Shown here one piece after another: positions 1 through 8,815 of a DNA stretch of 30,071 bases. Source of the stretch: Clostridiales bacterium UBA6330. Its GTDB lineage: Bacteria > Bacillota > Clostridia > Oscillospirales > CAG-272. The DNA is taken from assembly GCA_002438075.1 (NCBI GenBank), contig DJSQ01000040.1:1-30071 (forward strand), read 5' to 3'. Every line of letters begins with the position of its first letter. Position 1 is the first letter of the stretch. Made by a program: the position numbers and the translations under genes. Under the pieces are notes generated by a model, which was given only the letters and a program-made list of their open reading frames with translations, searched no databases and was not told the origin of the DNA.

Positions 1-17
1 CGTCGGTGCGGAAGCCC

Positions 18-36
18 GCGCGGGGAGGACCCGCGC
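18..36 (+). promoter_or_regulatory. Perfect leader hairpin upstream of the surface-protein operon
   Basis: A perfect 7-bp stem, GCGCGGG (18-24) and CCCGCGC (30-36), closes a GAGGA loop 45 bases before the first start codon. No T-tract follows, so it is not an intrinsic terminator. The preceding GGAAGCC and the GGGGAGGACCCGC segment faintly recall the end of a cobalamin riboswitch, but they do not match the canonical B12 box. The upstream sequence needed to judge this lies outside the window. Confidence 0.4.
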
Positions 37-81
37 AACAAACCGATTTTCACAGCTTAGGAAGGGAGAAAAACAAAAAAC

Positions 82-3000
82 ATGAAACGAACAATCAAAC
101 AACTGCTTGCGGGGCTTCTGGCTCTGGCGCTGATGCTGTCCTTCGTCCCCCTTGCGGCAACGGCGGATGCGGAGGCATCCGACACGGTGCTTGCAAGCTA
201 TGAGGACCTGACGGCATTTGCGGATGCCGTGCGGGATGGGGACACCTTTGAGGGGCGGACCGTGAGGCTGACGGTCAACCTGTATCTCGGCGGCGAGAGC
301 AACCCGTGGACGGCAATCGGTACGTCTGCGGCGCCGTTCAAGGGAACCTTTGACGGCGGCTACCATGTGGTCAGCGGGCTGTATTCGTCGGTCGGCTTCT
401 TTGGCAACGTCAACGGCGGAACGGTGAAAAATCTGGTCGTGCGTGGCGAGGTGAAGGGAAGCTCCTATGTCGCAGGCGTGGTTGGCAGTCTGACAAAAGG
501 TCAGGTGTTGAACTGCGGCAACGAGGCGGAGGTCTCGGGCGGAGCAAATGTCGGCGGCGTGGTCGGATACGTCGGTGGGGACTGTACAATCAGCGGATGC
601 TACAACAAAGGCGCGGTGAGCGGAACAACCGGTTACATCGGCGGTGTGACAGGGCAACACTTCTACGCAGACGTTGTGGAGAATTGCTACAACGTTGGAA
701 CCGTGACGGGACCCGCAACGGTTGGTGGTGTGACGGGCGGTCACAAGAGAGGAACCCCTTCCTTGACGAACTGCTACAACGCGGGGAAGGTGGTGGATTC
801 CGCAGGGTATGCGAACAATATCGGCGCGGTTCTCGGTGCAGGAAAAACGGACCCGAGTAACTGCTACTACATCAAGGACAGCGGAACCGACAGCAAGGCG
901 GGTGTAACAGAAGTGAATACCCTGACCGCCGAGATGCTTGGCGATGCGTTTGCGGACGGCGAGAGCCTGCCCGTGCTGACATGGGAAGCCTCGGTCTGCA
1001 CCGATTCGCCCGTTCGCCCCGCGTTCGTGGAGGGGAGCGAGCTGTCGGCACAGCTTGCCGCATACATCAAGGCGGCAGTGAAGAGCGCAAAGACCAAAGG
1101 CGGCATCGGCGGCAGTCTGCTCGGCGATGAAAAATACCTCTCGGGCGCAAGCTCCACCGCAACCGACTGGATGGCGCTGGCAATGGGTCGGTTCGGCTAT
1201 GCGGACGATGCCTATGTCAACATGATTGCTGACGGGACAGGCTATGTCGACTACCTTGCCGCAATGCGCACCTACATTGAGCAGACCTACGCGGCAAACA
1301 ACGGGGTTCTGCATAGCGTGAAGGCAACCGAATGGCACCGCGCGGTCGTGGCAATTGCGGCGCTGGGCGGGGACCCGACGAATTTCGGCACCTATAACGG
1401 TCAGCCCATCAACCTGATTGCGGACGGAAGCTACAATTGCGCGCTCCGCGAGGGACCCGGGACGCAGGGGCTGAACGGCTGGATCTGGGGTCTGATTGCA
1501 ATGGATACGGGCGATTACACGATTCCCGCCGATGCGAAATATCCGCGCGAGCGCTTCATCACCGAAATTCTGCGGATGCAGCTGACCGATGGCGTGAACG
1601 GCAACACCTACGGCGGCTGGGTCCTCGGCGGGTACGGCACGAGGTCCGATGTGGACATGACTGCAATGGCAATTCAGGCGCTGGCGCCCTACTACAACGA
1701 CGATACGGTTTACACCTACACCAACGAGAACAGCAAGACCGAGGTTTCCAAAACCGTCCGCGAATGCGTGAACGAGGCGCTGGACGTGCTGGGCGGAATG
1801 CAGAACAAGAGCGGCGGCTATACCTCGTGGGGAACGAACAACGCGGAGAGCGTTGCGCAGGTTCTTGTGGCGCTCTGCTCACTCGGCATCGACCCCGCGA
1901 AGGACGCACGCTTTGTAACGGCGGACGGGAAGACCCTGCTCGACGGGCTGCTTGCCTTCTGGACCTCCGAGGGCGGCTTCAGCCACACGGCGGACGGCGG
2001 CTGGAACTCGATGGCAAACGACCAGGGAACCTATGCGCTGGTCTCCTATTGGCGGTTTGAAAACCGCCTGCGCGCGCTTTACGATATGCGCGGGGAAATG
2101 ACCAAGGCGGACCGCGAGGCGGTTGCGGCGGCGGAGACCGCCACTGCCGCGGCAAGCGACCCCACGGCGGAGAACTACAAGGCAGGATTGAAGGCGGCGC
2201 TTGCAGCCTGCCGTGCGGTCCCCGAAGCGGAGCGGCGGTATGTGCGCGGCTATGTCGGGCTTGCCGAGGCGATTGCAATGGTCGGCGGTGAGGCGGAATT
2301 GGATACCGACAAGCCGTTTATCGTGTCGGTTTCGATAACGAAAGCACCCAATAAGACCCGTTATACCGAGGGGGACACCTTTGACCCTGCGGGCATGACG
2401 GTCACGGCAACCTACAGTGACGGACACACCGAAACGGTGGAGCAGTATCGGCTCTCCGTCTATGGCGAGCTGACCGTTGCGGACGATACGATTTATATTC
2501 TTTACGGCATTTTCCGCATTGCGCTCCCGCTTGAGGTGCGCGAGCGGATGCCGTGGAGCGGAGACGGCACCGAGGAGGACCCCTATCTCATCGGAACGGC
2601 GGACGATCTGGTGGACCTGCGCGACAGGATTGACACAAATCGTCTGAATACCGCAGGGCTGTACTTCCGCATGACGCAGGACATCAACATGGCGGGCATT
2701 CCCGATTGGCGCGCGATTGCGGACAGTGCTACGGGTGGCTTCCGCGGTCGGTTTGACGGAGACGGGCACGCCGTCTGGAACCTCAACGGGCACACCTACA
2801 ACGTGGGCGGTCTGTTCGGCAGACTGGGTGACGGCGCGGTCATTGAAAACCTGACCATTGCAAGCGGCAACCTCGGCGGGACGTATCTGTTTTCAATCGG
2901 CGGAATTGCGGGCTCGGTGACCTCAAATGCCTCTGCAACCGTGCGGAACTGCCACAACTACGCAACGCTGACGGGCTCTTGGGGCATCGGCGGCATTGTG

Positions 3001-4875
3001 GGACAGGTGGAGGACGGCGCAACGCTGACCGTTGAGAGCTGCTCCAACCACGGCATGGTGCTTGCCGACTACACGGGCGGCGGAATCGTCGGTCAGGTCG
3101 GACCCAACCGCTGGAAGGATAACGGCGCGAGGGCGATTGTCAGAAGCTGCTACAACGTGGGGCTTGTCGGCGGCAGCGGCGCATGGGGCTTGGGCGGCAT
3201 TGTCGGAAGCTACCGTCTCGGCGGCGGGGGACAGGTCCTCCGCGATTGCTACAATGCGGGAATCGTGCGCGACCTTCCAACCTCGGGAGCCGTGTTCGGA
3301 AGCGCGGCGGAAGCCGACGTTACGCTGAAAAACGTTTATTATCTGAAGGACACGAACGCGAATGTCTACGGAGCCTTTACGGACGACGGCAGTGACACGG
3401 CGGGAACCGTAACGGGGACTGCGGTCGGAATGAACGAGCGCGCGCTGAAGGCGGCAGTGCTTCTCCGCGCTCTGGGAGACGCTTTTGTGACAACGGACGG
3501 GTACCCCGTGCTTGCGGGCGAAGCGCCGATCGGCGAGGAGCCGCCCGTGCGCGCGGGCTTGGAGATCGGAACGGCGGAGGACCTGCGCGCCTTCGGCGAC
3601 CGCGTGAATGCGGGCGAAGCCTTCACCGACAAGACGATTGCGCTGACGGCGAATATTGACCTGAGCGACTATTCGGACTGGGTGCCGATCGGAAAGAGCA
3701 CCGCACAGTTTGACGGCATTTTTGACGGTCGGGGCTATGCAATCGACAACCTGTATTCCCAAACCGGCGGTCTGTTCGGCTATGTCTGCACAAACGCGGT
3801 TATCAAAAACGTCGGCGTTGCAAGCGGTCGGATTGGCGCGGAGAACCTTTCCTTCATGGGCGCGATTGCAAGATGGAGCAACGGCGCGGACTTTATCAAC
3901 TGTTGGAACGGCGCGGACATCCTTTGCAGCGGATGGAGTGGCGGCATTGTCGGCACGGTGCGGGACGGCGGAACGAGCATCATCAAGGGGTGCTTCAACA
4001 TCGGCTCCGTAACCGCGCGCGATGGCTCGGTTGGCGGTATCGTGGGGCACCTTGCGGCAGGCGGAAACGGAACCGAGACTGCGGTCACGGTCTCCGAATG
4101 CTACAATGCAGGCAAGGTGACGGCAGGCGATAATGCAGGCGGCATTGCGGGCAGAGTGCAGAACGGTCATATCATCCGAGACTGCTACAATGTCGGCACG
4201 GTGACGGTCAACGGAGAAAATGTTCTCGATGGCGCGGGCGGCATCGTCAGTCTGCTGACCTCGGGAAGCACCGTGGAGAACTGCTACTACGATTCCGCAC
4301 GGACCGCGCACGGTGTGTCGAACGGAACCGATACGGCGGATGACCGAACGGCGGAGGAGCTGAAATCCGCCGCATTCCTTGCCCGTCTCGGGGCGGACTT
4401 CAAACAGGATCGCTATGCCTTGGAAAACGGCGGATATCCGTTGCTTGCATGGCAAACGACCGAGGCGGCAGACGAAGCCGATGCGGTAACGGCGCAGATC
4501 GCGGCGCTCGGAGAGGTCACGCTTGAGAGCGAAACCGCCATCCGTGCGGCGCGGGAAGCATACGAGGCGCTGAATGAGGCGCAAAAGGCTTGCGTTTCCA
4601 ATCTTGCCCTGCTGACAGCGGCGGAGGTGCGCCTGACCGAGCTGAAGGATGCCGAAATTCCCGAGCCGGAGAAGCCCGAGCCGGAAAACCCCGAGCCCGA
4701 GAAGCCCGAGCCGGAGAAGCCGGACGATGGGAACGGCAAGGCAAGCGACAAAACGGTATCGACCATGCTGTTGGCAATTCTGGTGGGGGAGACCGTGATT
4801 CTGATTCTGCTTGCGGCCGGCGTTGTGATGCTCCTCGGGTCCGTGCGGAAGCATCGGGACCGTTTCTGGGATTGA
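82..4875 (+). CDS. Giant surface protein: GLUG repeats, alpha/alpha toroid, Ig-like domain, C-terminal TM
   Basis: This is a 1597-residue exported protein. A Sec signal peptide covers about residues 1-30. GLUG-type repeats (recurring GG[IV]VG and NCYNxGxV units) form a probable beta-helix at about 40-305. An alpha/alpha-toroid domain of the terpene-cyclase/prenyltransferase-like superfamily lies at about 316-672, with DVDMTAMAIQAL and AESVAQVLVALCSLG motifs. It is followed by a short helical segment (673-745), a Big_3-like Ig domain (746-822), two more GLUG blocks (824-1150 and 1160-1453), a helical FIVAR-like segment (1463-1525), a Pro-Glu repeat stalk (1527-1550) and one TM helix with a basic tail (1562-1590). 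The start has AGGGAG at 63-68. It is the first gene of a four-gene operon and abuts the next start codon. The toroid is paralogous to that of the gene at 6189. The ligand is not visible; binding or adhesion at the cell surface is inferred. Confidence 0.9.
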   Translation: MKRTIKQLLAGLLALALMLSFVPLAATADAEASDTVLASYEDLTAFADAVRDGDTFEGRTVRLTVNLYLGGESNPWTAIGTSAAPFKGTFDGGYHVVSGLYSSVGFFGNVNGGTVKNLVVRGEVKGSSYVAGVVGSLTKGQVLNCGNEAEVSGGANVGGVVGYVGGDCTISGCYNKGAVSGTTGYIGGVTGQHFYADVVENCYNVGTVTGPATVGGVTGGHKRGTPSLTNCYNAGKVVDSAGYANNIGAVLGAGKTDPSNCYYIKDSGTDSKAGVTEVNTLTAEMLGDAFADGESLPVLTWEASVCTDSPVRPAFVEGSELSAQLAAYIKAAVKSAKTKGGIGGSLLGDEKYLSGASSTATDWMALAMGRFGYADDAYVNMIADGTGYVDYLAAMRTYIEQTYAANNGVLHSVKATEWHRAVVAIAALGGDPTNFGTYNGQPINLIADGSYNCALREGPGTQGLNGWIWGLIAMDTGDYTIPADAKYPRERFITEILRMQLTDGVNGNTYGGWVLGGYGTRSDVDMTAMAIQALAPYYNDDTVYTYTNENSKTEVSKTVRECVNEALDVLGGMQNKSGGYTSWGTNNAESVAQVLVALCSLGIDPAKDARFVTADGKTLLDGLLAFWTSEGGFSHTADGGWNSMANDQGTYALVSYWRFENRLRALYDMRGEMTKADREAVAAAETATAAASDPTAENYKAGLKAALAACRAVPEAERRYVRGYVGLAEAIAMVGGEAELDTDKPFIVSVSITKAPNKTRYTEGDTFDPAGMTVTATYSDGHTETVEQYRLSVYGELTVADDTIYILYGIFRIALPLEVRERMPWSGDGTEEDPYLIGTADDLVDLRDRIDTNRLNTAGLYFRMTQDINMAGIPDWRAIADSATGGFRGRFDGDGHAVWNLNGHTYNVGGLFGRLGDGAVIENLTIASGNLGGTYLFSIGGIAGSVTSNASATVRNCHNYATLTGSWGIGGIVGQVEDGATLTVESCSNHGMVLADYTGGGIVGQVGPNRWKDNGARAIVRSCYNVGLVGGSGAWGLGGIVGSYRLGGGGQVLRDCYNAGIVRDLPTSGAVFGSAAEADVTLKNVYYLKDTNANVYGAFTDDGSDTAGTVTGTAVGMNERALKAAVLLRALGDAFVTTDGYPVLAGEAPIGEEPPVRAGLEIGTAEDLRAFGDRVNAGEAFTDKTIALTANIDLSDYSDWVPIGKSTAQFDGIFDGRGYAIDNLYSQTGGLFGYVCTNAVIKNVGVASGRIGAENLSFMGAIARWSNGADFINCWNGADILCSGWSGGIVGTVRDGGTSIIKGCFNIGSVTARDGSVGGIVGHLAAGGNGTETAVTVSECYNAGKVTAGDNAGGIAGRVQNGHIIRDCYNVGTVTVNGENVLDGAGGIVSLLTSGSTVENCYYDSARTAHGVSNGTDTADDRTAEELKSAAFLARLGADFKQDRYALENGGYPLLAWQTTEAADEADAVTAQIAALGEVTLESETAIRAAREAYEALNEAQKACVSNLALLTAAEVRLTELKDAEIPEPEKPEPENPEPEKPEPEKPDDGNGKASDKTVSTMLLAILVGETVILILLAAGVVMLLGSVRKHRDRFWD

Positions 4876-6192
4876 ATGATGAAAAAACTATTTCGTTTAG
4901 CGGCGCTCGGGTGCTGTCTGGCGGTCCTGCTCGGTCTGCTTGTTGCGGTCCCTGCGGCGGCGCTTGCGGGACCGACCCTGCGCACCACGCTGACCGACAA
5001 CAGCATCCAGCGCGGAAGCAAAAGGACCTTTGACGTATGGGCAAGAAATGCGGGCGGCGAAAAGATTCGCGCAACCGTCCGTCACAACGGCGAGACGCTG
5101 GAACCAACGTGGAATGACGACGAAAAGGCAAGCTACACCCTGCACTTTACCGAGGAGGGGGAGAACCTTGTAACGGTCTCCGCCTCCTCGGACGGAGGGA
5201 AACGCGCGGAGCTGACCTATCATATCACCTACCGTCCCGCAGAGGCGGGCGAGGAGATTGGCAGGGCAATCTGGAGCGTGGAGCTGTTCACTGTTGGGGG
5301 CGGCTATCTGATTGCGCCGACCGAGGTGCCGATTTATGAGGGTGAGACCTCGGCGGAGCAGCTTTTGCGCCTGCTCTCGGAGAACGGCTTGGTCGGCTAC
5401 TACGGCGGGAGCGTGAAGTCAGCCTTCTACCTTGCCTACATTGCGGACGGCACGGCGGCTGGGGAGACCTACAACAATTACCGCCGCAGTGACCCGCCCG
5501 CAAACCCGCGCGGGCTGGGGCTGAACCCCGAAATTCCCGACCTGTTGGTCCCGTATCTGGAGGAGAACATGACCTATTATGACCCCGATGACTACGCAAA
5601 GAACAGCGCGGGCTACCTCGGGGAATTCGCGTTTACCAACGGCTCGGGGTGGATGTACGCGGTCAACAACGTCTTTCCGAATGTCGGCTTTGCGGATTGC
5701 TATCTCTCCGACGGTGACGTGGTGCGCGTGCAGTTCACACTGGGCTACGGCGCGGACATCGGCGGTGCGGCGGCGCTCGGGACCGAGGCGGACGGGAGCG
5801 GCTACTACGCGGTTGCGAACAAGGACGCGCTGACGCGGGAAATCTGCAATGCCCAAAAAGCGGATTTGCTTGCATATGCCAACGTATCCGATGCCTACCG
5901 TGCGGCACTTGCGGTTATGGCAACGCTTGACGCAACGCAGGAAGCGGCAGATGCCGCCGCGAGCGCTTTGGCGGATGCCCTGAAGCATCCCGAAGCGCCC
6001 GAACCAACCGAACCCAGCGAAACAACCGAAGCGCCCGAGGTGCCCGAAACACCCGAGGTACCCGAACAGCCCAAAACGACAGAAGCACCCGAGCGCATCG
6101 GCGGTTGCTTTGCCTCGGCTACACCGTGGGCGGCTGTGTGGCTCGTGCCCGCGGCGGGCTTGGTGCTTGCGTACAGGAGGAAACGGATGTGA
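4876..6192 (+). CDS. Surface protein with Ig-like and DUF4430 (transcobalamin C-terminal-like) domains
   Basis: This is a 438-residue exported protein. A signal peptide (1-31) is followed by an Ig-like beta domain (about 33-120) and a DUF4430 domain (about 132-292). The DUF4430 hallmark is the stretch from Gly-Trp-Met-Tyr at 258 through NNVFPNVGF to SDGDVVRVQFT at 278-288. A helical segment (about 312-370) and a Pro/Glu/Thr-rich stalk lead to a C-terminal IGGC motif at 408, a hydrophobic helix and RRKRM. DUF4430 corresponds to the C-terminal domain of transcobalamin and intrinsic factor. The ATG immediately follows the upstream stop codon and a second ATG is adjacent; with no strong ribosome site, translation is probably coupled to the gene before. 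It ends in a 4-bp overlap with the next gene. The role is probably ligand binding at the surface together with the neighbouring toroid proteins. Confidence 0.88.
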   Translation: MMKKLFRLAALGCCLAVLLGLLVAVPAAALAGPTLRTTLTDNSIQRGSKRTFDVWARNAGGEKIRATVRHNGETLEPTWNDDEKASYTLHFTEEGENLVTVSASSDGGKRAELTYHITYRPAEAGEEIGRAIWSVELFTVGGGYLIAPTEVPIYEGETSAEQLLRLLSENGLVGYYGGSVKSAFYLAYIADGTAAGETYNNYRRSDPPANPRGLGLNPEIPDLLVPYLEENMTYYDPDDYAKNSAGYLGEFAFTNGSGWMYAVNNVFPNVGFADCYLSDGDVVRVQFTLGYGADIGGAAALGTEADGSGYYAVANKDALTREICNAQKADLLAYANVSDAYRAALAVMATLDATQEAADAAASALADALKHPEAPEPTEPSETTEAPEVPETPEVPEQPKTTEAPERIGGCFASATPWAAVWLVPAAGLVLAYRRKRM

Positions 6193-8060
6193 AAAGGCGG
6201 TTTGCTTGCGCACTTCTCGGCTTGCTGTTCCTGCTCTCGGCAATTCGCCTGCCGCTTGCGGCGGACTCGGCAGAGGATACAGTCCTGACCGTTGCGGCGG
6301 GCATCATCGCGTGGAAGAAGGCGGACAACGGCGCCGCACCCGATGGGTATCTTCTGAACGACACCTACCTCGCGCTTGCGGGAACCACTGCGGGGGATTG
6401 GTATCCCATCGGGCTGGGCAGGCTCGGGATTTCCGACAACAACGCCGCCTACCTTGCGGTTATCCGCGATAAGGTGGAGACGCGCTACCGCCAGCAGGGA
6501 AAGCTCAGCTCCGCAAAGGCGACCGAATGGCACAGAATCACGCTTGCCGTGCTTGCCATGGGTGGCGACCCGACGGCGCTTGGGACCGATGCGGACGGAA
6601 GCCCCATCAACCTGATTGCGGACGGGACCTACGATCGCGGCAAGACCGTCTCGCTCGGCAGGCAGGGAATCAACGGCTGGATCTGGGGGCTGATTGCGCT
6701 GGACAGCCTGCGCTACGAGGTCCCGCGCGATGCGTACTACACCCGCGACAGCATCCTGACCGAAATTCTCCGCCAACAGCTGGCGGACGGCGGCTTTGCC
6801 CTGAGCGGTAAGACCGCCGACCCCGACATCACGGCAATGGCGTTGCAGGCACTCGCACCGTACTACAACAGCGAAAAGACCTACACTTATGTGCAGAAGG
6901 TGCGCGGCGAAACGGTCACGAAAACCGTGCGGCAGGTCGCAGACGAGGCAATCAACTGCCTCTCGGCGCTCCAGCTTGACACGGGGGACTTTGCAAGCTG
7001 GGGGACCGAGAACGTGGAGAGCACCGATCAGGTCACCGTGGCGCTCTGCTCGCTCGGCATCGACCCGCTGACCGACCCGCGCTTCATCAAGAACGGGAAC
7101 ACGCTTCTGGACGGCATTCTGCGCTATCGCATGGCGGACGGCGGCTTTGTGCATTCCTATACCTACGACCCCGACAATCCCACCTCGCTCCCCGACCGCT
7201 CCAATACCATGGCAGGGGAGCAGACGCTCTACACCATGGCGGCGCTGTGGCGGCAGAGGAACGGAATGCGGATGCTTTACGATTTCCGCCCCGAGCAGAG
7301 CGAAGCTATGAAGGCGCGGATTGCGGAGCTGGAGGCGGGCATCGGGGCAATCGGGAGCGATACGTCCGTAGAGACCTTGACCCGACTCCTGACCGCCTTT
7401 TACGCCCTGCCCGAGACCGAGCGGTGCTATGTAACCGGCTATTGGACGCTTTCGGACGCGGCGCGCGCGGCGGGCGTGGATGTGGACGGAATCGCGGGCA
7501 CCACGCAGGTGGTCGAAAGCCCGAGCGACACCCCCGAGGACAGCCCGCTCCTGTCCTTCACGCGCTCCGACCGCGCGGCTGTGGACGCACTTCCCGAGCG
7601 GCTTACGACCGAGCAGTACGTAACCGTCACAACCCTGCTGGATAAGCTGCGGCAGTGCGAGGAATTCGACGGCATGGACCGCTATCTTGCCAAATTAACT
7701 GCGGCAAAGCGGGAGATTGCGGCAATCCGGGCGGAAATCGACAGCATCAATGCCGAGGTTCGGGAAAAGCTCTATCCGTTCGACCGCATCACGCTGAAGG
7801 ACAGGAAAACCGTGGACGGCATCGTGGCGCGCTACAACGCGTTGAGCGAATACGACCGCACGCAGATTGAGCGCTGGGAGGATGTCATCAAGACCAAAAC
7901 CAAGCTGGATAATATGTTGCGCGGCATTGTCATCGGCGTTGTGCTGTCGGTGATCGCGGCGGTTGTGGCAGCTTTCCTTGTGCGGCGCATCCGCAGACGG
8001 CGGCACCGCAAGGAGCGCGAGCTGGAGGAGCTTGCCGCGCAGTATCGGGACGAACCGTAA
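6189..8060 (+). CDS. Membrane-anchored alpha/alpha-toroid (terpene-cyclase-like fold) surface protein
   Basis: A GTG start at 6189 is chosen because AGGAGG sits at 6177-6182, the start overlaps the upstream stop by 4 bp, and the resulting 623-residue protein begins directly with a signal peptide (VKRRFACALLGLLFLLSA). An upstream in-frame ATG at 6105 lies inside the previous gene. The toroid domain occupies about residues 30-350 and closely tracks that of the gene at 82: shared KATEWHR, GGDPT, PINLIADG, NGWIWGLIA and ITAMALQALAPYYN segments. ADGGF units and a TDQVTVALCSLGIDP helix match the repeats of prenyltransferase-like toroids. A helical region follows, then a TM helix (about 579-598) and a strongly basic cytoplasmic tail. 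No catalytic Asp-rich cyclase motif is apparent, so binding rather than catalysis is likely. Confidence 0.88.
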   Translation: MKRRFACALLGLLFLLSAIRLPLAADSAEDTVLTVAAGIIAWKKADNGAAPDGYLLNDTYLALAGTTAGDWYPIGLGRLGISDNNAAYLAVIRDKVETRYRQQGKLSSAKATEWHRITLAVLAMGGDPTALGTDADGSPINLIADGTYDRGKTVSLGRQGINGWIWGLIALDSLRYEVPRDAYYTRDSILTEILRQQLADGGFALSGKTADPDITAMALQALAPYYNSEKTYTYVQKVRGETVTKTVRQVADEAINCLSALQLDTGDFASWGTENVESTDQVTVALCSLGIDPLTDPRFIKNGNTLLDGILRYRMADGGFVHSYTYDPDNPTSLPDRSNTMAGEQTLYTMAALWRQRNGMRMLYDFRPEQSEAMKARIAELEAGIGAIGSDTSVETLTRLLTAFYALPETERCYVTGYWTLSDAARAAGVDVDGIAGTTQVVESPSDTPEDSPLLSFTRSDRAAVDALPERLTTEQYVTVTTLLDKLRQCEEFDGMDRYLAKLTAAKREIAAIRAEIDSINAEVREKLYPFDRITLKDRKTVDGIVARYNALSEYDRTQIERWEDVIKTKTKLDNMLRGIVIGVVLSVIAAVVAAFLVRRIRRRRHRKERELEELAAQYRDEP

Positions 8061-8078
8061 AGAAAGGAGGGGAAAGCC

Positions 8079-8633
8079 GTGAAAAAGGATATTCTTGCAA
8101 TCTTTGTCATCGTTCTGCTGGTTGCCGTGGTCATCAGCGGGACCGAAATCCAGTCGGTGGACGAATACTACCTGACGCATATTGACGATATCACGCCCGA
8201 GAGCGAAACGGTGATTCTCTCCATCCGTTGCGATACGATTCTGCAAAACTATGACGAGCTGGACCCCGCCCTGCGAAGCGATGAATTCGTCCCGCCCGAT
8301 GGCGTGATTCTGCCGCCGACCGAGTATGTCCTCCGCCCGGGGGACACCGTGTTCGATATTCTCGACCGCGCGGCGCGGTATAACAAAATTCAGATGGAGT
8401 ATCAGGGGGCGAGCGAAAACAGCTTCGGGAGCGCCTACATTCAGGGCATTCACTACCTCTACGAATTCTCCTGCGGACCGCTTTCGGGCTGGATGTACCG
8501 CGTGGATGGTGAGTTCCCGAATTACGGCTGTTCCAAATACGTCCTGCACGATGGGCAGACCGTGGAGTGGGTTTACACCTGCGACCTCGGCAACGACGTC
8601 GGCTGTGTCTGGATGGAGAGCGGCGCGCCCTGA
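8079..8633 (+). CDS. Small membrane-anchored DUF4430 protein
   Basis: This is a 184-residue protein with a GTG start preceded by AAAGGAGGGG (8064-8073). One N-terminal TM helix or uncleaved signal (about residues 6-20) leads to a DUF4430 domain (about 45-172). Motifs are GDTVFDILDRAARY at 88-101, a region like the one in transcobalamin with G-x-T-V-x-D-[VI]-L, then GWMYRVDGEFPNYGC at 137-151 and LHDGQTVEWVYT at 156-167. It is the last gene of the operon, 18 bp after the toroid gene. It repeats the toroid-then-DUF4430 order of the first gene pair, which suggests two functional pairs. Cys132, Cys151, Cys168 and Cys176 could form disulfides outside the membrane. Confidence 0.87.
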   Translation: MKKDILAIFVIVLLVAVVISGTEIQSVDEYYLTHIDDITPESETVILSIRCDTILQNYDELDPALRSDEFVPPDGVILPPTEYVLRPGDTVFDILDRAARYNKIQMEYQGASENSFGSAYIQGIHYLYEFSCGPLSGWMYRVDGEFPNYGCSKYVLHDGQTVEWVYTCDLGNDVGCVWMESGAP

Positions 8634-8676
8634 CTGCGGAGAGAATTGGCAAAAGCAGAAAATGTCGGCAGAGGGC

Positions 8677-8705
8677 TTGCAAAACCGACGGAAATATGGT
8701 ATACT
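8677..8705 (+). promoter_or_regulatory. Sigma-A promoter of the metallophosphoesterase gene
   Basis: TTGCAA (8677-8682), a 17-bp spacer and TATACT (8700-8705), with an extended -10 TG one base upstream. The same TTGCAA-17-TGG-TATA form recurs at 20437-20465. Confidence 0.75.
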
Positions 8706-8708
8706 GAA

Positions 8709-8751
8709 AAAGCCGATGGCTGTTTCCCCGAGGGGGTGGCAGATCGGCTTT
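8709..8751 (+). promoter_or_regulatory. Leader hairpin at the transcript 5' end (attenuator or stabiliser)
   Basis: AAAGCCGAT (8709-8717) pairs perfectly with ATCGGCTTT (8743-8751). Inside, CTG pairs with CAG, and CCC pairs with GGG around a CGAG loop. It begins a few bases after the -10 box, so it would form the first 40 nucleotides of the mRNA. The following TGTATTTTGT is a weak U-tract, so it could also end the upstream operon or attenuate this transcript. It matches no riboswitch class that I recognise. Confidence 0.5.
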
Positions 8752-8815
8752 GTATTTTGTAGCTTCGGGACGGGACCCGCAGGGGCGGCGTACCCGATGG
8801 AAGGAGGCGCACGTT

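Noticed and set aside
4660..4735. A tandem DNA repeat
   Set aside because: It encodes the Pro-Glu stalk (PEPEKP units) of the surface protein and needs no separate explanation.
2923..4854. A 643-codon open frame on the minus strand inside the giant surface-protein gene
   Set aside because: It is antisense to a clear GLUG-repeat protein, has no start signal, and its product is arginine/histidine-rich without any recognisable domain. It is a shadow caused by high GC content.
6105..6188. A longer N-terminus for the second toroid protein, starting at ATG 6105
   Set aside because: It lies within the preceding gene and would bury the signal peptide. The GTG at 6189 has AGGAGG at ideal distance.
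8709..8751. A known riboswitch class in the phosphoesterase leader
   Set aside because: The hairpin is real but lacks the conserved cores of the fluoride, preQ1, guanidine or other small classes that I could compare from memory.
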